Positions 9,030 to 15,491 of a stretch of DNA of 64,000 bases are shown in pieces (the stretch's first letter is position 1; the number at the start of each line of letters is the position of its first letter). This stretch comes from Betaproteobacteria bacterium (GTDB taxonomy: Bacteria; Pseudomonadota; Gammaproteobacteria; Burkholderiales; Thiobacillaceae), in the NCBI GenBank assembly GCA_016219425.1, contig JACRNB010000015.1, positions 1-64,000 on the forward strand, written 5' to 3'. The notes beneath the pieces are model-generated. The model made no database searches. It was not told where the DNA came from and saw only the letters and a list, made by a program, of their open reading frames with translations. Both the position numbers and the translations under genes were made by a program.

Positions 9030-9919
9030 CGGGTGCGTGGGGCCGGCTTTGCCCGGCTGTGCTGGAACGGCTCCCGCTTGACCGGGGCCATGTCGGAGGT
9101 GGTGATCTGAAACCCCGCGCCTTCGTCCTGGGCCAGGGCGTCTTTCAGCACCGGCATGCATTCCGTCAGGGTGGCGCGCAAGGTCCAGGGCGGGTTGAGG
9201 ATGAACATGCCGGAGCCAAACATGCCGGGTCCGGCGCGGCTGACTTGCAGGCGCACGTCCAGCCATTCGGCCTGGATCGCGTGCAGCCGATCCGGCAGAC
9301 GCTGCGCCTCGGGGCGCGGCAGCAGCGGGTACCAGACCGCGTAGGTTCCGGTGGCGAAGCGGGTGAGGCTGTCCTTGAGGGTCTGCACCACCTGGCTGTA
9401 ATCGCGCTTGTCCTCGTAGGAGGGGTCGATCAGCGCCAGGGCGCGGCGCGACGGCGGCGGCAGCAGGCTTTTGAGGCCGGCGTAACCATCGCCGCGCGTC
9501 ACCATCACCTGCCGCCCGGCGTTCTGGAAGGTCTTGCCCAGCAGGTCCACGTCGGTGGGGTGCATTTCATACAGGCGCAGGCGGTCGTGTTCCCGCATCA
9601 GCTTGTGGGCAATGTAGGGCGAGCCGGGATAGAAGGTGGGCTTGCCGCTGGAGTTCATGCCGCGCACCAGCTCCACGAAATCCGCCAGGGCGGGAGGCAG
9701 GTCGGTGCGCTGCCACAGGCGCGCGATGCCGCCTTCCCACTCCGAGTTCTTCATGGCGTACCCCGCGTCCAGACCATAGGCGCCCGCGCCGGCATGGGTG
9801 TCGATCAGCGAAAAGGGCTTGTCCTTCTGCTCCATGTAACGCAGCAGGGCCACCAGGATGAAGTGCTTGAGGCAATCGGCATGGTTGCCGGCGTGGAAGG
9901 CGTGGCGGTAGCTGAACAT
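9026..9919 (-). CDS. rlmJ: 23S rRNA (adenine(2030)-N6)-methyltransferase
   Basis: A 297-residue protein that starts with the family hallmark MFSYRHAFHAGNHADCLKH and continues IDTHAGAG, a SAM-binding motif I. The catalytic motif is DPSY (ALIDPSYEDK). RlmJ methylates A2030 of 23S rRNA. The frame is open 18 codons further upstream, but the conserved start fixes 9919. It is transcribed away from arsR, with a 95-bp gap between the starts. Confidence 0.93.
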   Translation of the reverse strand: MFSYRHAFHAGNHADCLKHFILVALLRYMEQKDKPFSLIDTHAGAGAYGLDAGYAMKNSEWEGGIARLWQRTDLPPALADFVELVRGMNSSGKPTFYPGSPYIAHKLMREHDRLRLYEMHPTDVDLLGKTFQNAGRQVMVTRGDGYAGLKSLLPPPSRRALALIDPSYEDKRDYSQVVQTLKDSLTRFATGTYAVWYPLLPRPEAQRLPDRLHAIQAEWLDVRLQVSRAGPGMFGSGMFILNPPWTLRATLTECMPVLKDALAQDEGAGFQITTSDMAPVKREPFQHSRAKPAPRTR

Positions 9920-9978
9920 GGGGGCGGTTCCGGGGGACAGGTACGGATTGTAGGCGGCGGCATCAAGCATCACCGGGG

Positions 9979-10013
9979 TTGACGTCTCCCATATATTTCG
10001 ATGATTATAAAAA
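9979..10013 (+). promoter_or_regulatory. ars promoter with ArsR-type operator
   Basis: A TTGACG -35-like hexamer at 9979-9984 is followed by an AT-rich stretch in a GC-rich setting. The core ATTTCGATGATTATAAAAA (9995-10013) reappears with three changes at 12502-12520. ArsR-family repressors bind AT-rich imperfect dyads over their own promoters and release on As(III), so autoregulation is the likely reading. The operator runs up to the arsR start, so the leader must be very short. Confidence 0.65.
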
Positions 10014-10014
10014 T

Positions 10015-10350
10015 ATGGAAATCAAACCCGCCGTCACCGCCCTCGCCGCCCTGGCTCAGGAAACCCGTCTTGCCGCCTACCGTCTGCTGGTGGGGGCTGG
10101 GCCGGCGGGTGTGCCTGCCGGGGAGATCGCCGCGCAACTGGGCGTGCCTCCCGCCACCCTGTCGTTCCACCTCAAGGAGTTGGCCAACGCCGGGCTGGTG
10201 CACAGCCGCAGCGAGGGCCGCTTTGTCATTTACCACGCCGATTTCGACGTCATGAACGCCCTGATGGCCTATCTCGGCGAGCACTGCTGCGGCGGCCAGC
10301 CGGAGCTGTGCCGACCCTGCTCTTCCTCTCCCTCCCAGGAAACCCCATGA
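10015..10350 (+). CDS. arsR: ArsR-family transcriptional repressor
   Basis: A 111-residue winged-helix regulator. LAQETRLAAYRLLV is the family's opening helix, and PPATLSFHLKELANAGLV is the recognition helix-turn-helix. A C-terminal CC pair (EHCCGGQPELCRPC) could bind As(III) in the way of C-terminal-site ArsR types; the classic ELCVCDL site is absent. The start at 10015 is at the first canonical residue; a TTG at 9979 lies inside the promoter. arsC follows with an ATGA overlap. Confidence 0.9.
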   Translation: MEIKPAVTALAALAQETRLAAYRLLVGAGPAGVPAGEIAAQLGVPPATLSFHLKELANAGLVHSRSEGRFVIYHADFDVMNALMAYLGEHCCGGQPELCRPCSSSPSQETP

Positions 10351-10754
10351 CCCAGACCGTACTGGTGCTCTGCACCGGCAATTCCTGTCGTTCGCAGATG
10401 GCCGAGGCCCTGCTCAACCATGATCTGGCCGGGCGGGTGCGCGGTCTCTCCGCCGGCACCCGGCCCCAGCCCAAGGTGGCGGACGGGGCCATCGCCGCCC
10501 TGAAAGAGGCCGGTTTGCCGACCGAAGGGCTGTACCCCAAGGATGTGGACGCGGTGATGGACGAGGCGATTGATCTGGTCATCACCGTTTGCGACAACGC
10601 CAGGGAGGCCTGCCCGATCTTCCCCAAGGCGGTGAAGACCCTCCACCTGCCCTTCCACGACCCACACGGCGAGCCGCTGGAGAGCTTCATCCAGGTGCGC
10701 GACGAGATCCGCGCGCGGCTGATCCCGGCGGTGCGCGAGCAGTTGGGGCTCTGA
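10347..10754 (+). CDS. arsC: arsenate reductase, low-molecular-weight phosphatase type (first copy)
   Basis: A 135-residue reductase that converts arsenate to arsenite. The phosphatase-type P-loop CTGNSCRS holds the nucleophilic Cys near residue 10. CDNAREAC supplies the redox Cys pair with six intervening residues, as in thioredoxin-coupled ArsC. DPHGEP is the conserved acidic loop. Its start overlaps the arsR stop (ATGA). A second arsC lies 146 bases on, separated by a palindrome. Confidence 0.92.
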   Translation: MTQTVLVLCTGNSCRSQMAEALLNHDLAGRVRGLSAGTRPQPKVADGAIAALKEAGLPTEGLYPKDVDAVMDEAIDLVITVCDNAREACPIFPKAVKTLHLPFHDPHGEPLESFIQVRDEIRARLIPAVREQLGL

Positions 10755-10820
10755 TGCCCGCCTAACAACCGCAGTCGATGGACAAATTCATTTCGGTTCA
10801 GTGCGCTGCGGGTTACTTGC

Positions 10821-10868
10821 AGGTGCGAATTCATTCGCACTTAAACCTGTGCGAATGAATTCGCACCT
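10821..10868. repeat. palindrome with GTGCGAATTCATTCGCAC arms
   Basis: Two inverted arms (10821-10840 and 10849-10868) flank an 8-base spacer between the two arsC genes. Each arm is itself nearly palindromic. It is AT-richer than its surroundings and unlike the other repeat families in the window, and may be an mRNA processing or stabilising hairpin inside the ars operon. Confidence 0.8.
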
Positions 10869-10900
10869 ACCAAGGTTCAACAATCTGCCAGGAGGCGAAC

Positions 10901-11404
10901 ATGTCCGACAACGTCATGAATGTGCTGTTCCTCTGCACCGGCAATTCCGCCCGTTCCATCCTGGCGGAGTCGCTGCTCAACAACATCGCCGTGAGCCGGG
11001 GGCGCTTCCGCGCCTTTAGCGCGGGCAGCCATCCTGGCGGCGCGGTGAACCCGCTCGCCATCGAGTTGCTGCAAAAAAACCACCTGCCGACGGAGGGGTT
11101 GCGCAGCAAGTCCTGGGACGAGTTCGCTCAGGCCGGCGCGCCGATGCTGGATTTTGTTTTCACCGTTTGCGACAACGCGGCGGGCGAGGTTTGTCCGGTG
11201 TGGCCCGGCCAGCCCATGACCGCCCATTGGGGTGTGCCCGACCCCGCCGCGGTGGAAGGCGATGACGAGACCCGCCGCCGCGCCTTCTTCATGGCCTTCA
11301 ACCAGCTTCAGAACCGCATCAGCCTGTTCGTCAGCCTGCCGTTCGAGAAGCTGGATCGCATGAAGCTGAAAAAAGCCCTCCAGGACATCGGTCAAACCGC
11401 ATGA
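10901..11404 (+). CDS. arsC: arsenate reductase ArsC (second copy)
   Basis: A 167-residue thioredoxin-type arsenate reductase with CTGNSARS as P-loop and CDNAAGEVC as the redox pair (seven residues between Cys). It is longer than the first copy at the C-terminus and carries the GVPDPAAVEGDD acidic loop of the larger ArsC subfamily. An AGGAGG-like RBS lies before the ATG. Its stop overlaps the acr3 start (ATGA). The two arsC genes belong to different subtypes, so they are not a recent duplication. Confidence 0.92.
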   Translation: MSDNVMNVLFLCTGNSARSILAESLLNNIAVSRGRFRAFSAGSHPGGAVNPLAIELLQKNHLPTEGLRSKSWDEFAQAGAPMLDFVFTVCDNAAGEVCPVWPGQPMTAHWGVPDPAAVEGDDETRRRAFFMAFNQLQNRISLFVSLPFEKLDRMKLKKALQDIGQTA

Positions 11405-12474
11405 GCGCCCAGTGTGAAACCACCGCCAAGCGCGTCGTCGGCGCCCCGATGAACCTGTTCGAGCGCGGGCTCACCCTCTGGGTCGCCCTGTGCATCGTCG
11501 TCGGCATCGTTCTGGGCCAGCTCGCCCCTGCCCCGTTCCAGGCGCTGGGGCGCATGGAAGTGGCCCAGGTGAACCTGCCGGTGGGGCTGCTCATCTGGGT
11601 GATGATCATCCCCATGCTGATGAAGATCGACTTCTCGGCCCTGCATCAGGTGAAGCAACACTGGCGCGGCATCGGCGTCACCCTGTTCGTGAACTGGGCC
11701 GTGAAGCCCTTTTCCATGGCCCTGCTGGCGTGGCTCTTCATCCGGCTATGGTTCGCGCCGTACCTGCCGGCGGACCAGCTCGACAGCTACGTCGCCGGCC
11801 TCATCCTGCTGGCTGCCGCTCCCTGTACCGCCATGGTGTTCGTGTGGAGCCGGCTGACGGGCGGCGATCCCCTGTTCACCCTGTCCCAGGTGGCCTTGAA
11901 CGACACCATCATGATCTTTGCCTTTGCGCCCATCGTCGGGCTGCTGCTGGGGCTTTCCGCCATCACCGTGCCCTGGGCGACCCTGTTTCTCTCGGTGCTG
12001 CTGTACATCGTCATCCCGGTGATCCTGGCCCAGGCCTGGCGCGGCTGGCTGCTGAAGCAGGGCCAGGAACGGTTCGACGCCACCCTGGCGACCCTGGGAC
12101 ATCTCTCCATCCTGGCCCTGCTGGCCACCCTGGTGCTGCTGTTCGCCTTCCAGGGGGCGGTCATCCTCAAGGCGCCTCTGATCATCGCCTTGCTGGCTGT
12201 TCCCATCCTGATCCAGGTGTTCTTCAACTCGGCCCTGGCCTACTGGCTCAACCGCCAGGTGGGGGAGCAGCACAGCGTGGCCTGCCCTTCGGCCCTGATC
12301 GGCGCTTCCAACTTCTTTGAACTGGCGGTGGCGGCGGCGATCTCTCTGTTCGGTTTCGAGTCCGGCGCGGCCCTGGCGACGGTGGTGGGCGTGCTGATCG
12401 AGGTGCCGGTGATGCTGTTGGTGGTGCAAATCGTCAACCGGACCCGACCGTGGTACGAGGTCAAGGCCGGCTGA
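11401..12474 (+). CDS. acr3: ACR3-family arsenite efflux transporter
   Basis: A 357-residue protein with about ten transmembrane helices, opening FERGLTLWVALCIVVG. It contains the family's AAAPCTAMVFVWS helix, with the conserved Cys, and a later GASNFFELAVAAAI helix. ACR3 exports As(III) using the proton gradient. It completes arsR-arsC-arsC-acr3. The first 15 residues are a soluble lead not seen in all homologues. Confidence 0.95.
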   Translation: MSAQCETTAKRVVGAPMNLFERGLTLWVALCIVVGIVLGQLAPAPFQALGRMEVAQVNLPVGLLIWVMIIPMLMKIDFSALHQVKQHWRGIGVTLFVNWAVKPFSMALLAWLFIRLWFAPYLPADQLDSYVAGLILLAAAPCTAMVFVWSRLTGGDPLFTLSQVALNDTIMIFAFAPIVGLLLGLSAITVPWATLFLSVLLYIVIPVILAQAWRGWLLKQGQERFDATLATLGHLSILALLATLVLLFAFQGAVILKAPLIIALLAVPILIQVFFNSALAYWLNRQVGEQHSVACPSALIGASNFFELAVAAAISLFGFESGAALATVVGVLIEVPVMLLVVQIVNRTRPWYEVKAG

Positions 12475-12501
12475 CGCGCCGCGACGCGACGTGTCAGCAT
12501 C

Positions 12502-12520
12502 ATTTCGATAATTAAAAAAC
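12502..12520 (+). promoter_or_regulatory. second ArsR-type operator
   Basis: ATTTCGATAATTAAAAAAC matches the arsR operator core (9995-10013) at 16 of 19 positions in the same orientation. It lies in the 154-bp gap between acr3 and the MBL-fold gene. This implies that ArsR also controls the second half of the region (12629-15285). Nothing else is seen in the gap. Confidence 0.6.
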
Positions 12521-12628
12521 GTGAAAACAGAACCCGCCCTCGCCGCTACGCACTGGTTGATCCCTACCTTGCCCCATCGTGCGAACGCGGTCATGTTGCC
12601 GCACCCCGACAACGAGTAAGGCAATCCC

Positions 12629-13549
12629 ATGTTCAAGTATTTGCTGGCCGTCTTTATGGTCCTGTTTCCCGCCTGGTGCGCGGCGGATTTCCAGCCCCGG
12701 GCGGAGCGGGTGGTGGACAACGTCTATGCCCTGGTCGGTCCTCTGGGCCAGCGTAGCGTGGAGAACGACGGCCTCAACGCCAACTTCGGCTTCCTTGTCA
12801 CGTCCCAGGGCGTGATCCTGATCGACTCCGGCGCCAGCCGTCTGGGGGCGGAAAAGATTGCCGTCGCGATCCGTGCGGTGACGGCGCAGCCGGTGCGCTG
12901 GGTGCTCAACACCGGCAGCCAGGATCACCGCTGGCTGGGTAACGAGTACTTCGCCGCACAGGGGGCGGAGATCATCGCCCTGGCCCGCACCGCCGCCACC
13001 CAGGCGCAGTACGCCGATCCGCACATGAGCGGCCTCCATCGTTTCCTGGGTGCGCGCATGCAGGGCACAGCGCCCCTGCCGGCCACGAAGGCCCTGGCAG
13101 GGGATGGCGTCACTCTGGAACTGGGCGGCGAGACCCTGCAATTGCACTACACCGACGCCCATTTCCCCGGCGACGCCCTGGTGTGGCTGCCCCGGCGCGG
13201 CGTGGCGTTCAGCGGCGATCTGGTCTATGTGGACCGCCTTCTGGGCGTGCTGCCCGGGTCCAGCGTGAAGCGCGGCCACAAGGCCTTCCTCGCCCTGGAG
13301 TCCCTGAAACCCGCGCGCATCGTCCCCGGCCACGGGCGCGTGTGCGACCTAGCCCAGGCGCGGCGCGAGACGGGCGATTACTACGATTTCCTGGTCAACA
13401 AGGTGGGTGCGGCGGCGCAGGAGATGGAATCCATGCCCGATGTGCTCAAGCGTTACACCGACCTGCCGGCCTTCCGCCATCTGCACAACTACGGCGACCT
13501 GCACCGGGCCAACATGAACCGGACGTTCGTGGAGTTTGAAGCGCCGTGA
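12629..13549 (+). CDS. secreted MBL-fold protein with altered metal motif
   Basis: A 306-residue protein with a signal peptide (about 1-18, ending AWCA). It has an MBL fold related to SoxH/quinoprotein-relay hydrolases. Where active enzymes have HxHxDH, this one has NTGSQDHRWLGN, so the two first His ligands are lost while Asp-His remain. DAHFPGDA, SGDLVY and PGHG are kept. It may bind a single metal or act on an unusual substrate. Placement behind an ArsR-type operator and before an ArsP-type permease ties it to arsenic stress by context only. Confidence 0.8.
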   Translation: MFKYLLAVFMVLFPAWCAADFQPRAERVVDNVYALVGPLGQRSVENDGLNANFGFLVTSQGVILIDSGASRLGAEKIAVAIRAVTAQPVRWVLNTGSQDHRWLGNEYFAAQGAEIIALARTAATQAQYADPHMSGLHRFLGARMQGTAPLPATKALAGDGVTLELGGETLQLHYTDAHFPGDALVWLPRRGVAFSGDLVYVDRLLGVLPGSSVKRGHKAFLALESLKPARIVPGHGRVCDLAQARRETGDYYDFLVNKVGAAAQEMESMPDVLKRYTDLPAFRHLHNYGDLHRANMNRTFVEFEAP

Positions 13550-13577
13550 GGAGGTACGGAATCGCCAGAGATTCCAC

Positions 13578-13670
13578 CCTTTGGAAAAGGGGGGCAGGGG
13601 GGATTTCTGAGCTGGGCCGCTTGGTCACCGTCGCAAAATCCCCCTCCTTCCCCCTTTTGCAAAGGGGGAT
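13578..13670. repeat. single copy of the CCCCCTTT palindromic element
   Basis: Inverted arms of the type CCCTTTGGAAAAGGGGGG...CCCCCTTTTGCAAAGGGGG flank a centre (GCGACGGTGACC on the other strand). This is the same element that forms the core of the 135-bp array at 20758-21320. It separates the MBL gene from the permease. Confidence 0.85.
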
Positions 13671-13702
13671 GCCACTCAGGCGAGACCATTGCGGGATTGA
13701 CC

Positions 13703-14659
13703 ATGCTTGACGCCCTCGCCGCCCGGCTCACCTACGGTCTGCTGGGTCTGGACCCCGCTTCCCGTCTGGGCGCGGCGGTGCATTTCTTCCTCTACGACCT
13801 GCCCAAGGTGTTCCTGCTGCTGGCGTCCGTGGTGTTCGTCATGGGCGTGATCCACAGCTTTATCTCGCCCGAGCGCACCCGCGCCTGGCTGGCGAACCGG
13901 CCACTCGGGCTGGGCAACGTCATGGCCGCCGGGCTGGGCATCGTCACGCCGTTCTGCTCCTGCTCCGCCGTGCCCCTGTTCATCGGCTTTCTCTCCGCCG
14001 GCGTGCCTTTGGGCGTGACCTTCTCCTTCCTGATCTCCGCGCCCATGGTCAACGAGGTGGCTCTGGCCCTGCTGTTCGGCCTGTTCGGCTGGAAGGTGGC
14101 GGCGCTGTACCTGGGCCTGGGCCTGACGGTGGCCATCGTCGCCGGGCTGGTGATCGGACGGCTGGGCATGGAACGCCATCTGGAGGACTGGGTGCGCGCG
14201 ATCCAGGTCGGCGCGGCGCCGCAGATCGACGCCGCGCCTCCCGCCTGGCGCGACCGCCTCGGCCACGGGGTCCGCCATGTGCAGGAGATCGTGGGTCGGG
14301 TGTGGCCCTGGCTCGTCGCCGGCATCGCCGTGGGCGCGGGCATCCACGGCTATGTGCCGCAAGACCTGATGGCCGGGATCATGGGCAAGGAGCAGTGGTG
14401 GGCGGTGCCCGCCGCCGTGCTGCTGGGCGTGCCCATGTACAGCAACGCCGCCGGCATCCTGCCCGTGATCCAGGCCCTGCTGGGCAAGGGCGCGGCGCTG
14501 GGCACGGCACTGGCCTTCATGATGAGCGTCATCGCCCTCTCGCTGCCGGAGATGATCATCCTGCGCAAGGTGCTCAAACCCGCCCTGATCGCCGTGTTCG
14601 CCGGGGTGGTGGCTGCCGGCGTCATGCTGGTGGGCTTTGTCTTTAACGCCGTTCTTTGA
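13703..14659 (+). CDS. permease of the ArsP/DUF318 family
   Basis: A 318-residue protein with about eight to ten transmembrane helices. TPFCSCSAVPLFIGF and SAPMVNEVAL are the two family motifs, and a second repeat half carries GVPMYSNAAGILPV. ArsP members export trivalent organoarsenicals; other members of the family have unknown cargo. The start is the ATG at 13703, after a TTG at 13697 that I reject. The next gene starts 11 bases after the stop. Confidence 0.88.
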   Translation: MLDALAARLTYGLLGLDPASRLGAAVHFFLYDLPKVFLLLASVVFVMGVIHSFISPERTRAWLANRPLGLGNVMAAGLGIVTPFCSCSAVPLFIGFLSAGVPLGVTFSFLISAPMVNEVALALLFGLFGWKVAALYLGLGLTVAIVAGLVIGRLGMERHLEDWVRAIQVGAAPQIDAAPPAWRDRLGHGVRHVQEIVGRVWPWLVAGIAVGAGIHGYVPQDLMAGIMGKEQWWAVPAAVLLGVPMYSNAAGILPVIQALLGKGAALGTALAFMMSVIALSLPEMIILRKVLKPALIAVFAGVVAAGVMLVGFVFNAVL

Positions 14660-14669
14660 GGTATTCGCT

Positions 14670-14975
14670 ATGGCCGAACTGCATCCTTCCATCGTCGCCC
14701 TGGTCGCCCTGGCGGCCAACATCGCCAGCAATCATCCGAAACAGGGCTTGTGCCAGGTGGACAGGCTCAAGGAATACGGGGTGGCCAAGGAGCAGATCGA
14801 TACCGTGATCGAGATTGCCCGGCACATCCGGGATGAGGCGGCCCGGCTCAACGACGAGTGTTTCGATGCGGCCTATGCGGAGTGCATCGTCAAACGAGAC
14901 CCCTTCGCCAATATCGCGGTGGTGCAGGGGGGCGGGTGCTGCTCGCCGACGGCCTCCGGCCAGTCCTGTTGTTGA
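14670..14975 (+). CDS. small protein with Cys-rich C-terminal tail
   Basis: A 101-residue protein I do not recognise firmly. Residues 1-65 are helical and recall a shortened AhpD/carboxymuconolactone-type helical core (PKQGLCQVDRLKEYGV). The end reads GGGCCSPTASGQSCC, with two Cys pairs that could bind thiophilic metals such as As(III). Internal Cys are also present at LCQ, ECF and AECI. An RBS-like GAGGT sits 8-12 bases before the ATG. It lies between an ArsP-type permease and a thioredoxin-like gene, which suggests metalloid handling. Confidence 0.75.
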   Translation: MAELHPSIVALVALAANIASNHPKQGLCQVDRLKEYGVAKEQIDTVIEIARHIRDEAARLNDECFDAAYAECIVKRDPFANIAVVQGGGCCSPTASGQSCC

Positions 14976-14978
14976 AAT

Positions 14979-15034
14979 GTAGCGCCGGCATCCTTGCCGG
15001 CTATTTGAACTTGCCGGCTGGAAGCCGGCGCTAC
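14979..15034. repeat. GTAGCGCCGGC palindrome with mismatched arms
   Basis: The left arm reads GTAGCGCCGGCATCCTTGCC. The right arm is the complement of GTAGCGCCGGCTTCCAGCC. The two arms belong to different subtypes of the same family (compare 7905 and 61059), so this copy looks like a hybrid. It ends 11 bases before the next start codon. Confidence 0.8.
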
Positions 15035-15045
15035 AGGGGATTTCC

Positions 15046-15285
15046 ATGAAGCAGATCAAGGTACTCGGCACGGGCTGCCGCAATTGCGAGACCACCGCCA
15101 GGCTGATCCAGGAAGTCGCCGCCGCCTGCGGGGTTGCCATCGAACTGGAAAAGGTCACCGACATGGCGGCCATTCTGGGTTACGGCGTCATGTCCACGCC
15201 GGGGGTGGTGGTGGAGGGCAAGGTGGTCCATGCCGGCGGCGTGCCGGATCGGAAGAAGATCGAGACCTGGCTCATCCCCGCCTGA
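15046..15285 (+). CDS. thioredoxin-like redox-active disulfide protein
   Basis: A 79-residue protein of the TM0996/MTH895 subfamily. The active site is GTGCRNCET (CxxC), and the cis-Pro loop is MSTPGVVV. These small thioredoxins often sit beside ArsP/DUF318 permeases and are thought to serve them as reductants or Cys carriers. It ends the arsenic region. Confidence 0.9.
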   Translation: MKQIKVLGTGCRNCETTARLIQEVAAACGVAIELEKVTDMAAILGYGVMSTPGVVVEGKVVHAGGVPDRKKIETWLIPA

Positions 15286-15491
15286 CGCCCCCCCGCAGCG
15301 CACGGGGTTTCGTCTTTCCGGGCATTCAAGTTAGAGTTGCCGTCAGTGATGCACCGCACACGCATCCGGGGTTTTTTCCACGCCAACAAATGATCCCCTC
15401 GTTCGGGATTCCGGTTTTCCGGTTAGCGCCCTGCGCGCCGCTTCCCTGTTCACTCGCCATCGTTCCCTTGCCTCAATTAAGGATCCGGTCC

